From assembly GCA_963772225.1 (NCBI GenBank), contig CAVYWD010000001.1, positions 186,001-250,000 of the forward strand: a stretch of DNA of 64,000 nucleotides. The letters run 5' to 3'. The stretch's first letter is position 1. The number at the start of each line of letters is the position of its first letter. Positions 1 to 8,767 of the stretch are shown here, piece after piece. The position numbers and the translations under genes are program-made. The notes beneath the pieces were generated by a model. It saw only the letters and a list, made by a program, of their open reading frames with translations, ran no database searches and was not told the DNA's origin. The DNA is from CAVYWD01 sp963772225. GTDB taxonomy: Bacteria > Myxococcota > Myxococcia > Myxococcales > UBA5297.

Positions 1-2
1 CC

Positions 3-200
3 CTCGGCGCCTGCCCGGCGTCTTCCTCTCATGGGCCCGAGCCGCTCGACGCCTGCGGCGACACCAGGTTCGACTGCACCGCCGAGCAACAAGCTGGGGC
101 AGGCTGGGCGAGAATCCAGCCCATCCTGGAGACCGAGGCGGACGAGGCACGACGCGCTCAACCCGACGGCAACTTCGCGATCGCGCCGCAGTTGAAATGC
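3..200 (+). other. possible C-terminal fragment of an unidentified protein (partial at left edge)
   Basis: One forward frame entering from the left edge has a protein-like composition with several cysteines (segments such as LDACGDTRFDC and WARIQPILE). I see no natural stop: the frame runs on antisense to the next gene, while the other two frames stop near 195 and 235. It could be the end of a gene that begins outside the window and ends through a frame change near 190. The family is not recognised, so this is a weak call. Confidence 0.2.
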
Positions 201-236
201 CCACTCCTTTCGAGGAGCAAGAAGCGAAGCGATAGC

Positions 237-1928
237 TCACCCCCTTGCCTCGCCGACCGCCGCGACCCGCTCACCGGCCGCCGCGAGAAACCCGTGGATG
301 GCCGCGATCACCTGCGCGCCCTCGCCCACCGCCGCGGCGACGCGTTTGGTGGAACCTGCCCGCACGTCGCCGATCGCGAAGGCGCCATCCCGGCTCGTCT
401 CCAGCGCCCGGCGGCCCGGGCCGACTTCCGCCCCCGTCCGCACGAACCCCTTGGCGTCGAGCGCGATGCCCGCCCCAGAGAGCCACGAGGTGTTCGGGTC
501 CGCACCGATGAACAGGAAGAGATGGCGGATGGGGCGGCGCGCCTCTTCGCCCGACGGGCCCCGCCGCCAGCGGACGGCCTCCAGAGCGCCGTCCCGTCCC
601 TCGAGGCCGCTCACCTCGGTCTGGAGCAGCACCTCGGCGTTGGGCAACGCGGCGACGCGGTCGACCAGGTAGCGCGACATGCTCGCCTCCAGGCGTTTGC
701 CGCGCGCCAGGAGCCAAAGCTTGCCGACCTGGCCGGCGAGGTAGACCGCGGCCTGCCCCGCGGAGTTGCCGGCGCCGACCAGCGCGACCTCCTGGCCGGC
801 GCACAGCTTTCTCTCCCGAGGCGAAGCCCAGTAGTGGACCCCCGAGCCCTCGAAGGCCGCGAGGTTCTCGACGTTCAGGCGGCGATACCTTGCGCCGCTG
901 GCGATGACCACGGCGCGGGCCCGCGCCCGCTCGCCGTTCGCGAGGCAGACGTGGAACCGCGCGCCGTCTCTGCCGAGGCCGCACTGCAGGCTCGCGACCG
1001 CGTTCGGTATCGACATCTCGGCGCCAAACTTCTGCGCCTGGTTGAAGGCGCGCGCCATCAAGGCCATCCCGGTGATGCCGGTCGGGAACCCCAGGTAGTT
1101 CTCGATCCGCGCGGATTCGCCTGCCTGTCCCCCGAACGCGCGCGAATCGAGCACGAGGACCGAGAGCCCTTCCGAGGCGGCGTAGACCGACGCGGCCAGC
1201 CCCGCCGGCCCGGCCCCGACGATGGCGATGTCGTAGACCTGGCTGGGGTCGATCGGCTGGACGAGACCCAGGCACTCGGCGAGCTCGACCTCGCTCGGAT
1301 GGCGAAGCATTCGGCCGCTCGGGCAGAGCACGATGGGCAGGTCCGACGGTTCGACCTTGAGTCGCTCGACCAGGGCTTTCGCCGAGAGGTCGACCTCGGG
1401 GTCGAGCTGCTGGTGCGGATGCCCGTTTCGCGCGAGGAATCCGGCGAGCCGCAGCACGCCGGCGTCGCTCGCGCGCCCGACCACCACCGGGCCGGCGCCG
1501 ATCTCGAGCAGGCCCACGCGCCGCAGGATGAGCGCGCGCAGGATGCGCTCCCCGACCTCGGCCTCCACCGTCAGCGCGTCCCGCAGCTTGTGCGACGAGA
1601 GGACGAGCGCTTCGACCGGCTTCGTGGCCTGCGCGTCCACCAGCGCGGGCTTGCCCGAGAGCTGAGCGAGCTCGCCCATGAACGAGCCCGGCGTGTGCGT
1701 GACGATCGGCCGGTCGCGCTCGAGCGTGCTGTGCTGGATGACCGCGACCTCGCCGCGCAGGATGACGAACAACCCGAGGCTCGGCTCGCCGGTCTCGACG
1801 AGGCGCTCGCCCGTGCGGTAGGTCCGAATTTCGCCGAACCGCCGCAGCACGCGGATCTCCTCTGCATCCAGGATTGGGAACATCTGCTCGAAGCGGGTTT
1901 CGATGATCGGTCGCGAGGACGCAGGCAT
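237..1928 (-). CDS. Cyclic-nucleotide-domain thioredoxin-reductase-like FAD oxidoreductase
   Basis: A 563-residue cytosolic flavoprotein. Residues ~10-125 form a cyclic-nucleotide-binding fold (GxxxGE, GELAQLSG). Residues ~145-225 look like a thioredoxin-like linker. The rest is a TrxB-type reductase with an FAD motif GAGPAGLAA near residue 240, GGQAGES, and an NAD(P)-binding GAGNSAGQAAVYLA near residue 385. The redox CxxC that true thioredoxin reductases carry between these motifs is absent: the position reads HYWASPRE. That is typical of this fused subfamily, so disulfide reductase activity should not be assumed. I chose the ATG at 1928 because it has a GAGGG ribosome-binding site and begins the recognisable domain; an in-frame start at 2288 adds about 120 low-quality residues. 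It is divergent from prfC. Ligand and electron acceptor are unknown. Confidence 0.85.
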   Translation of the reverse strand: MPASSRPIIETRFEQMFPILDAEEIRVLRRFGEIRTYRTGERLVETGEPSLGLFVILRGEVAVIQHSTLERDRPIVTHTPGSFMGELAQLSGKPALVDAQATKPVEALVLSSHKLRDALTVEAEVGERILRALILRRVGLLEIGAGPVVVGRASDAGVLRLAGFLARNGHPHQQLDPEVDLSAKALVERLKVEPSDLPIVLCPSGRMLRHPSEVELAECLGLVQPIDPSQVYDIAIVGAGPAGLAASVYAASEGLSVLVLDSRAFGGQAGESARIENYLGFPTGITGMALMARAFNQAQKFGAEMSIPNAVASLQCGLGRDGARFHVCLANGERARARAVVIASGARYRRLNVENLAAFEGSGVHYWASPRERKLCAGQEVALVGAGNSAGQAAVYLAGQVGKLWLLARGKRLEASMSRYLVDRVAALPNAEVLLQTEVSGLEGRDGALEAVRWRRGPSGEEARRPIRHLFLFIGADPNTSWLSGAGIALDAKGFVRTGAEVGPGRRALETSRDGAFAIGDVRAGSTKRVAAAVGEGAQVIAAIHGFLAAAGERVAAVGEARG

Positions 1929-2003
1929 GGAATCAATCCCTCGGCGAGCGCCGGATCCTCCGGGTGGCGTTCTGGCGACTTCCCCGGCGGAGGTGCTCAC
2001 CGA

Positions 2004-2128
2004 AGCCTCGGAGCCTCGAGCGCTGCACCCGACCACGGCGCGCTCTCTCATTCTTGGAAGCAGCATTGGGACCCAGCAAGGGCGAATCGAGGCCCGACCC
2101 TTGCCGGCGTTGCCAGCCTCGGAGCCTC
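2004..2128. repeat. 14-bp direct repeat in the divergent intergenic region
   Basis: The 14-mer AGCCTCGGAGCCTC occurs at 2004-2017 and again at 2115-2128, 97 bases apart, between the divergent reductase and prfC genes (1929-2202). It could be a regulatory site or chance in GC-rich DNA. I see no convincing sigma-70 promoter in this spacer. Confidence 0.4.
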
Positions 2129-2202
2129 TTGATACGGTGCGCGACCTTTGACTTTCCGCCCGACGCCGTTCGCCCGGGCGCCCGCTCACCCCCTCGGCAC
2201 CG

Positions 2203-3846
2203 ATGTCCTCCGACCCATCCTTGCAGCCGCAGATCCAGCGCCGGCGCACCTTCGCCATCATCTCCCACCCCGACGCCGGCAAGACCACGCTGACCGAGAA
2301 GCTGCTCCTCTACGGCGGCGCCATCCACCTGGCCGGCTCGGTGAAGGCGAGGCGGGCGAGCCGCTACGCCACTTCCGACTGGATGGAGCTGGAGCGCCAG
2401 CGCGGCATCTCGGTGACGAGCTCGGTCCTCCAGTTCGAGTACGGCGGCTACGCCGTCAACCTGCTCGACACCCCCGGCCACCAGGACTTCTCCGAGGACA
2501 CCTACCGCACCCTCGCCGCCACCGACGCTGCGGTGATGCTCATCGACGGCGCCAAGGGCGTGGAGGCGCAGACCCGCAAGCTGTTCAAGGTCTGCCGCCA
2601 GCGCGGCATCCCCATCTTCACCTTCATCAACAAGCTCGACCGCGACATCCGCGAGCCGCTCGAGCTCCTCGACGAGCTGGAAGCGGTGCTGGGCATCCGC
2701 TCCTGCCCGGTGAACTGGCCGGTGGGCTCGGGCAATAGGTTCCGCGGCGTCTTCGACCGGCGCAAGAACCACTTCTTCCTCTTCGAGGCCGGAGGCCACC
2801 ACGGCTCGCAGATGACGGCCATGCAGACCGCCGGCGCCCACGACGACAGGGTGCGCGAGCTCATCGGCGACGGGCCGCACGCGACGCTCATGGAGGAGCT
2901 GTCGCTGCTCGACGTGGCCGGCGACCCGTTCGACCTTCCGCGCGTCCTTAGGGGCGAGCTCACCCCGGTCTTCTTCGGCAGCGCCATGACGAACTTCGGC
3001 GTGAAGCCGTTCCTCGAGGACTTCCTCTCCATCGCCCCGCCGCCATCGGGCTTCGCGACCACCGCGGGGCCCATTGAGCCCGACGACGCGCGCTTCTCCG
3101 GCTTCGTCTTCAAGATCCAGGCGAACATGGACCCGTCGCACCGCGACCGCATCGCGTTCCTGCGCGTCTGCTCGGGCCGGTTCGCCAAGGGCATGACCGC
3201 GCGCCACGTGCGCCTGGGTCGCGACCTGCGCCTCGCCAACCCGCAGCAGTTCATGGCCCAGGCGCGCACGCTCATCGAAGAGGCCTACGCCGGCGACATC
3301 GTCGGCCTGTTCGACCCGGGGCACTTCCGCATCGGCGACACGCTGTGCGAGGGCGAGCCCTTCGAGTTCGCGGGCATCCCGCACTTCTCGCCGGAGCACT
3401 TCGGCTGCATCCGCGTGCGGGACGCGATGAAGCGCAAGCAGCTCAAGAAGGGCCTGGACGAGCTCGCGCAGGAAGGCGCCATCCAGGTCTTCCGCCAGCG
3501 TTCATTCGGCGAGCGCGACCCGTACGTGGGCGCGGTGGGCCAGCTCCAGTTCGACGTCCTCAAGTTCCGCCTCGAGCACGAGTACGGCGTCGCGCCCATT
3601 CTGGACTCCCTGCCGTTCGTGCACGCGCGCTGGGTCCAGGGCGAGGGCTACGACCCCAAGGCGCTGGAGCGCAACGACAGCGTCGCCTGCGTGGAGGATC
3701 GCGACGGGCGCGCGGTGGTGCTCTTCCGCAGCGAGTGGGCCCTGAGCTGGACGCGGGAGAACTTCCCCAAGCTCAGCTTCCTGGACACCGCGCCGGCCTC
3801 GGTGGAGGTGGTCCGATCGCCTGCGGGCGGGGCGCGCGCGGGGTAG
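2203..3846 (+). CDS. prfC: Peptide chain release factor 3
   Basis: A 547-residue translational GTPase of normal RF3 length. It recycles RF1 and RF2 from the ribosome after termination. G1 is SHPDAGKTTL near residue 21, followed by the switch I segment RGISVTSSV, G3 DTPGHQDF near residue 89 and G4 NKLD near residue 143. The C-terminal RF3 domain is intact, including GAVGQLQFDV. The ATG at 2203 gives the usual N-terminus just before the G1 strand; no strong Shine-Dalgarno is visible. It is a single gene divergent from the flavoprotein and followed by a MITE-like element. The assignment is clear from the family-specific order of motifs. Confidence 0.96.
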   Translation: MSSDPSLQPQIQRRRTFAIISHPDAGKTTLTEKLLLYGGAIHLAGSVKARRASRYATSDWMELERQRGISVTSSVLQFEYGGYAVNLLDTPGHQDFSEDTYRTLAATDAAVMLIDGAKGVEAQTRKLFKVCRQRGIPIFTFINKLDRDIREPLELLDELEAVLGIRSCPVNWPVGSGNRFRGVFDRRKNHFFLFEAGGHHGSQMTAMQTAGAHDDRVRELIGDGPHATLMEELSLLDVAGDPFDLPRVLRGELTPVFFGSAMTNFGVKPFLEDFLSIAPPPSGFATTAGPIEPDDARFSGFVFKIQANMDPSHRDRIAFLRVCSGRFAKGMTARHVRLGRDLRLANPQQFMAQARTLIEEAYAGDIVGLFDPGHFRIGDTLCEGEPFEFAGIPHFSPEHFGCIRVRDAMKRKQLKKGLDELAQEGAIQVFRQRSFGERDPYVGAVGQLQFDVLKFRLEHEYGVAPILDSLPFVHARWVQGEGYDPKALERNDSVACVEDRDGRAVVLFRSEWALSWTRENFPKLSFLDTAPASVEVVRSPAGGARAG

Positions 3847-3885
3847 TCCCGCAAGCCGCCGCCCCGGCGGGCCCTAAAGGGACCC

Positions 3886-4100
3886 GGCTACGCGTGCCAA
3901 GCCGGCTGAAGCCGGCTGGGTACGGGAAGGTTGAAAGGTTCGAGGTCCGATCGGAGCCTTGTCGTCGACAGAGGATTGTCATCGCGCTTGCGCAGCGAGA
4001 AGGCGCCTTGCTCGGCCTTCTTGCCGCTGAATCGGTCGCCATAAAGCGATCTCCGTCTTCCGGTTCTCAGCCGGCTTCAGCCGGCTTTGTAAGCGTAGTC
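3886..4100. mobile_element. MITE/REP-like element with 33-bp inverted termini
   Basis: A 215-bp non-coding segment downstream of prfC bounded by inverted repeats at 3886-3918 and 4068-4100. The arms match at 29 of 33 positions, and the inner 20 bp (3899-3918 against 4068-4087) are a perfect inverted match. Each arm contains the tandem motif GCCGGCTGAAGCCGGCT. No protein is encoded between the arms. The structure fits a small non-autonomous transposable element or a REP-type palindromic unit. Mobility is inferred; only one copy is visible here. Confidence 0.65.
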
Positions 4101-4250
4101 AGGATGGAACGACCGGCTGGCGGGCGAATCGGAGGCTTCACTGCGCGAGCCTCCATCTTGGAGCCGAGCGCCGGCGCGCGAATGCGCCGCCCACTCTCGC
4201 GCGCTCGCGCCTTGCGGCGACCCGTTCCCCGCATCTGCTACATTGTTCGA

Positions 4251-5543
4251 ATGACCCCACGCATGGCAGGTGCGCTCGCCGGCCTCGCGCTTCTGGCGAG
4301 CTGCGCACCCGACGCGAAGACGCCGGTCCAAGTCGTGGTCCTCGTCTACGACTACCACGGACACTACGTCCCGCAGACCGTCGAGCTCACCACCGTCACC
4401 GACCTGGTGGCGATGCAGGGCTCGGTGGCGCGAATCCTGGGCGGGGCGAGCTTCGACCTGAGCCCGACGGCCATGGCCAATGTGCCGGTGGATGCGACCG
4501 AGCAGCAGATCCTCGCGGCGGCGACGAAGGGCGAGGGCTCGCCCGTCCACGTCTCCTACCTCGAGAAAGACGGCGCCCTGGTCCCCGCCGACTTCCACTC
4601 CCTGAACATCGTCACCACCTATTACAACTTCGAGCGCGCGTTCCAATTCTTCCAGAGAGTGGGCGGACTCTCCGCCGAGAGCTTCGGGGCGCGCTCGGTC
4701 TATTACTTCCCGACCTTCATCGAGGTCACCAGCCCGGAGAATGACAACGCGGCGTTCGTCCCGCTCCTCCAGGGGTTCGTGGTCCTCCCGTTCGATCAGC
4801 TCCAGCAGGTGCCGCTGGGCATCAACGCCGGGGTCATCGGCCACGAATTCACGCACTCGGTCTTCAATTACCGCGTCTTCTCCAAGGCGGCGCTCCCGTT
4901 CCCTTACTCCGAGTGGGGCCAGAGCTCCTCCGGCGCGCCCGGGCTCAATCTGCTCCGGTCGATCGACGAGGGCCTCGCCGACACCTTCGGCACCGGCATC
5001 ACCTGCTCCACGGATCTGTCCACTTGCGACGCGACGTTCTTTGGCGAGTCCTTGCCCATCGCGCTCGCGGATCAGCGGCGCCTGGACGCGGTCCACTGCA
5101 TGACCAGCGCGCTCAGGACCGAGCTCGCCTCCGCCGACGCGACGACGTTCTCAACCCCGGGTTACCAATATCTGGTCGGCAGCGTGCTGTCGGGGGCGCT
5201 CTGGAGGGCCGCGAACGACTCCCAGGTCACGACCAAGCTCACCACCGGCGGGGCCCGGCTCGCCCTGTTCCGGACGCTCTTCAAGGCCCTCGCCGGCGGC
5301 GCCGACGGGAACAGCGGAATTCGCGAGCTCATCCAGAACGCCGCCGCCGACGAGACCCTCTTCCACCTGGAGACGTCGGGCGGGGTCCAGGGCGTGCTCG
5401 ACGCCATCGCCGCGTCCGCGACGGACGCCACCCTCAAGGCGACCCTCTGCAGCGCGTTCCTCGACCGCTTCCAGCTCACGGCCAGCGACATCCCGACGTG
5501 CGCGGGTAAGACCGCCTTTGCTCAATGCCAGGGGACGCCGTGA
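4251..5543 (+). CDS. Putative zinc metalloprotease lipoprotein
   Basis: A 430-residue exported protein. The N-terminus has a short hydrophobic segment ending in the lipobox LLASC (Cys near residue 18), so it is probably membrane-anchored. A gluzincin-type motif HEFTH lies at residues ~198-202 and is followed about 40 residues later by DEGLAD, which would supply the third, glutamate zinc ligand; this spacing fits M4/M36-like peptidases. The start at ATG 4251 gives a proper lipoprotein signal; longer readings upstream have no signal peptide. The next gene overlaps its stop codon, so the two are probably translated together. Substrate unknown; the peptidase call rests on the motif pair. Confidence 0.75.
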   Translation: MTPRMAGALAGLALLASCAPDAKTPVQVVVLVYDYHGHYVPQTVELTTVTDLVAMQGSVARILGGASFDLSPTAMANVPVDATEQQILAAATKGEGSPVHVSYLEKDGALVPADFHSLNIVTTYYNFERAFQFFQRVGGLSAESFGARSVYYFPTFIEVTSPENDNAAFVPLLQGFVVLPFDQLQQVPLGINAGVIGHEFTHSVFNYRVFSKAALPFPYSEWGQSSSGAPGLNLLRSIDEGLADTFGTGITCSTDLSTCDATFFGESLPIALADQRRLDAVHCMTSALRTELASADATTFSTPGYQYLVGSVLSGALWRAANDSQVTTKLTTGGARLALFRTLFKALAGGADGNSGIRELIQNAAADETLFHLETSGGVQGVLDAIAASATDATLKATLCSAFLDRFQLTASDIPTCAGKTAFAQCQGTP

Positions 5544-6514
5544 AACACGCACTCAAGACGAGCGCGGGGCGCGCGCTCGCGGCGGCGCTGTGCGGGCTGG
5601 TCCTCGCCTCGCCCGGCCCGGCTCGCTCACAGGAGCTGCCGCGGCACAAGCCTCGCGTCACGGACCCGGCCGAGGACGCCCCCGTTCCCGGCAGCCCCTC
5701 TCCCGCGAAGCCGGCGGCTCCTGCGACCAACGCCTCGAACGCGCCCAAGGCGCGCAAGAGCGCGGCACCCGCCGTGTCTCCTGAGGCCGCTCCCCCAGCC
5801 GCGCCGCCCGCGCCGTCGGTGCAAAGCCGCGCTTCCTCGCCCATCGAGGGCGAGGGCCACCCGTTCCGCGGCGCCTCGGACGACGCTTCGAAGGACGAGA
5901 TCCCGCCGGGCTTCCACGAGATCCCCGTGCCACGCGAGCCTGCGCCTTCGAATGAGCCGCCCCGGGGCGAGCTCGAGGAGAACGAGCGGCTGTCGGGCAT
6001 CAACGAGCCCGGGCTGGGGTTGGGCGTGGAGGCGCTGATTGGCGTCCTGGTCTTGAACGGCGGCATCTCCTCGTCCGCGCAATTCGGATGGGGTTTGGCA
6101 GCCGATTGGCACGTGGGCCGCCTATTCCGGCCGGAGAGCTATTTCTACCAGAATGCCTTTGTCGAATTGAGCTGGCTCCACTCCGAAAGCACCTATGGAA
6201 CCGACGAGGTCAAGGTTTCCCAGGCGCAGAATCATTTCTCGGCGAGCGCGCTCTTGGGCACCACGCTGGGGCGGACCTTCTTCTACGGAAAGCTCGGGCC
6301 CTCGCTCTATTTGATGCCGGTGACATACACCGTGCAGGGCACGGCGACCGACTTCATGGACGCGAAGCTCGGGCTCAACCTCGGCCTCGGGGTGCGGTTC
6401 GCGCTCTATTTGGGCGACTCGCTCGGGGTCGCCGTCCGCCTGGAGGCGACGGGCTATCGGCGCGGCTACTTGACCGATTTCTTCTTCACGTCGGGCGTTG
6501 GCCTGGTCTTCTGA
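5540..6514 (+). CDS. Outer-membrane beta-barrel protein, hypothetical
   Basis: About 324 residues starting at a GTG that overlaps the stop of the metalloprotease gene (GTGA), with AGGGGA just upstream. An alternative ATG at 5525 adds five residues. A Sec signal peptide ends near ARS|QE. A Pro/Ala-rich linker of about 130 residues follows, and then a C-terminal domain of alternating aromatic and small residues with repeated strands (GLGLGVEALIG, FYGKLGPSLYLMP, GLNLGLGVRFALYLG) that ends in Phe, the usual last residue of outer-membrane barrels. Coupling with the protease lipoprotein suggests a shared envelope role. No specific family recognised. Confidence 0.7.
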   Translation: MKHALKTSAGRALAAALCGLVLASPGPARSQELPRHKPRVTDPAEDAPVPGSPSPAKPAAPATNASNAPKARKSAAPAVSPEAAPPAAPPAPSVQSRASSPIEGEGHPFRGASDDASKDEIPPGFHEIPVPREPAPSNEPPRGELEENERLSGINEPGLGLGVEALIGVLVLNGGISSSAQFGWGLAADWHVGRLFRPESYFYQNAFVELSWLHSESTYGTDEVKVSQAQNHFSASALLGTTLGRTFFYGKLGPSLYLMPVTYTVQGTATDFMDAKLGLNLGLGVRFALYLGDSLGVAVRLEATGYRRGYLTDFFFTSGVGLVF

Positions 6515-7005
6515 CCCCCGGGCCGGTCGCCGAGCTCCTCCGAGTCGAAGAGCATCCCCGCCGCGCCGAGGAGGCGCTGCTCGGCGCGCGCCATGCGCCG
6601 CGCCTCGACCGGGCGGTGGTGGTCGTGGCCGAGCAGGTGCAGCAATCCGTGCGCGAGGTAGCGGGCGAGCTCGCGCCGCAGCGGTCTGCGGTCCTCTCGG
6701 GCGCGGCGCCGGGCGGTGTCCAGGGAGATCACCACGTCGCCCAGGCACCTGGCCCGCGGCGCGAGGCCCGGGTGCGGCGCGGCGGGGAAGCTGAGCACGT
6801 CGGTGCTCTGGTCCTTGCCCCGCCACTGGCGATTGAGGCGCCGAATGCGGGCGTCGCTGGTGACGACCAACGAGAGCTGAGCGCCGGAGAGCCCGAGCGC
6901 GGCCAGGAACTCGGAGGCGAGCCCGCGCAGGACCCGCGCCGACGCGCGGCCTTCCGGGTGATCGACGCGGGCGAGAATGGAGGGCGGCTGCGTCTTTCGT
7001 TCCAT
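6466..7005 (-). CDS. ybeY: Endoribonuclease YbeY (16S rRNA maturation)
   Basis: A 179-residue single-domain metalloprotein. The signature zinc motif H-G-x-x-H-x-x-G-x-D-H appears as HGLLHLLGHDH in the second half, preceded by the family segment TDVLSFP. YbeY acts in 16S rRNA 3' processing and ribosome quality control. I chose the ATG at 7005 (MERKTQP); a longer frame reaches 7179 but adds low-complexity sequence. The Lys-rich C-terminal tail extends 49 bp into the 3' end of the convergent outer-membrane gene. The usual partners phoH and era are not adjacent, so it stands alone here. Confidence 0.93.
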   Translation of the reverse strand: MERKTQPPSILARVDHPEGRASARVLRGLASEFLAALGLSGAQLSLVVTSDARIRRLNRQWRGKDQSTDVLSFPAAPHPGLAPRARCLGDVVISLDTARRRAREDRRPLRRELARYLAHGLLHLLGHDHHRPVEARRMARAEQRLLGAAGMLFDSEELGDRPGGQKTRPTPDVKKKSVK

Positions 7006-7160
7006 GGGTCCTCGGGGCCGCTCAAGTACCACGCCCACGCGCTTGCGTGGAATGGCCGTGGCGCGCCGCGGCAGGCTGCGGCGGAGCGCTCCTTGACAGG
7101 GGGCGCCGCGCGGTAGGAAATGGCTCGAATCTGCATCCACCTGTCGAGGTCGCTGTCTTG

Positions 7161-8726
7161 ATGAGACCCGTGAGCGCACTGCTGGCGATGGCCCTCGAGC
7201 TGACGGCGTGCGGCCACGAGGTGACCGAGCTGGCGGCGTCGTCGGCGAAGGGGCGGATCACGGGGCAGGTGCTCGACCTCCAGGGCCAAGCGCTGGCGGG
7301 GGTCGAGGTGCGAGCTTCGAGCGGCGCGGTGGCCACCACTTCGGAGTCCGGTTTGTTCGCGCTCGACACCGGCGCGGCCGGGAGCTCGGTGGGGCTCGCC
7401 TTTCGCTTGAGCGGATACTCCGCCGGTGCAGCCTCGGCGACCCTGCCGGCGCCAGGCGGCACAGAGGTCTTCGTCGGCCCCATCCGGCTCGAGCCCACGG
7501 GCGGCGAGCTCACCCTCAACGTCGTCGGCTACGACGGGGCGGCGGTCGCCGCGCTCGAGGGCACGTTGGACGTGGCGCCGGCGTTCCTCGACTTCACGGG
7601 AAGCGGCGCGGCCAACCCAGGAGTGGGAAGCGTCTTTGCGCAGGCCAGGGGACGGAACGGGGTGCTCAAGTTCAGCGGCGTGCCGAAGGTGGAGGACCTG
7701 GTCTGGCTGGAGAGCATCGACCTTTCGGCCACCTACTCGGTCTACGTCGCGCCGGTCCTGAACCGCGACGGCACCGTGCGCTACGGCGGGGCGACGGCGT
7801 CGTTCCACGCCCTCACCCTGCTGACGGAGCCGTGGACGCGCACGCTCGTGCTCCCGGCGCCGGACGCGAAGCTCCCGGTGCAGGTCGTCGCCGCGAGCGT
7901 CGCCAACCTGCTTTCCACCCCCTCGCGCGGCCGCGACAATCTGGCGGGAAACACCGGGCCCATCTCGGTCGTGTTCAACCAGCGCATCAACCCAGGCAAC
8001 CTCTCGGTGGAGGTCCGCAACGACGCGTCGGACCCCGCGGCGAGCGGACACATTCCCGTGACGACCGAGGTCAGCCCGGTCGGCAACCAGCTGCGGGTCT
8101 TTCCGGCGGCGGGCTCGGCGTTCGCGGACGGGGTGAAGTACCAGCTCCTTCTCCAGGCCACCAGCCTGGACGACCCGAGCGCGGCGCCGCTCTCCATCGT
8201 GGCGCCCTTCTTCGGCGGCACCGCGGACGCGGCCAACGCCAACCGCGGGCCGGGCAACGTCGCGGTGACTTACGCTGAGGCGACCGCTCCGGGAGACGGA
8301 AAGCTGGGCCCCGGCGACCGCCTGGAAATCGCGTTCGAGCGCTCCCTCGGGCGCGGCGAGTCCACGCCGTTCAAGCTGCCGGTCTATTTCTCCTACGACT
8401 TGGACGGCAACGGGACAGTGGGCAATGCCGTGGGCGAAAAGGGGTCCGGCCGCCCGCTCTGCCTCTCGTCGGAGGAGTGGGCACCCGCGGGCCTCAGGGA
8501 CGCCAGGCTCTCCGGATACGCGCGGAAAGTGAGCGCGGGATTCGACGAGATCCAGAGCCAGGTCGCCCCGTCCCCCGCCACCATAAGCCCCATCGCGGCG
8601 AATAGATCTCCTGTGCTGGTGACCTTGGCGTTTTCCGAATCCTCGAAGTGCGGCGGCCCGATTCAAACGGTATGGGGCGACCCTCTGACGTCGGATGTCG
8701 CCGACCTGACGCTCACAGCCAGGTAG
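7161..8726 (+). CDS. Lipoprotein with carboxypeptidase-regulatory-like and Ig-like domains
   Basis: A 521-residue surface lipoprotein. The signal ends in the lipobox LTAC near residue 17. A carboxypeptidase-regulatory-like fold follows at ~30-120 (GRITGQVLDLQGQALAGVEV), the classic start of this beta-sandwich. Around residues 265-360 is an SbsA/Big_5-type Ig-like segment (ISVVFNQRINPGNLSVEV), known from bacterial surface proteins. No enzyme motifs are visible. ATG 7161 is the start that gives the lipoprotein signal. It runs in the same direction as the M23 gene, but the spacing gives no proof of an operon. Role probably adhesive or structural (inferred). Confidence 0.75.
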   Translation: MRPVSALLAMALELTACGHEVTELAASSAKGRITGQVLDLQGQALAGVEVRASSGAVATTSESGLFALDTGAAGSSVGLAFRLSGYSAGAASATLPAPGGTEVFVGPIRLEPTGGELTLNVVGYDGAAVAALEGTLDVAPAFLDFTGSGAANPGVGSVFAQARGRNGVLKFSGVPKVEDLVWLESIDLSATYSVYVAPVLNRDGTVRYGGATASFHALTLLTEPWTRTLVLPAPDAKLPVQVVAASVANLLSTPSRGRDNLAGNTGPISVVFNQRINPGNLSVEVRNDASDPAASGHIPVTTEVSPVGNQLRVFPAAGSAFADGVKYQLLLQATSLDDPSAAPLSIVAPFFGGTADAANANRGPGNVAVTYAEATAPGDGKLGPGDRLEIAFERSLGRGESTPFKLPVYFSYDLDGNGTVGNAVGEKGSGRPLCLSSEEWAPAGLRDARLSGYARKVSAGFDEIQSQVAPSPATISPIAANRSPVLVTLAFSESSKCGGPIQTVWGDPLTSDVADLTLTAR

Positions 8727-8767
8727 CGCGGGAGGAATTCGCGTCCGCGCGCCGTTCCCTTTCGGCG

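Noticed and set aside
192..2132. Long open frame opposite the flavoprotein gene
   Set aside because: GC-rich antisense reading with Arg/Asp/Glu/His-rich composition and no domain; the minus-strand frame carries all recognised motifs.
1933..3399. 488-residue antisense frame over prfC
   Set aside because: No domain; typical high-GC shadow of the prfC frame.
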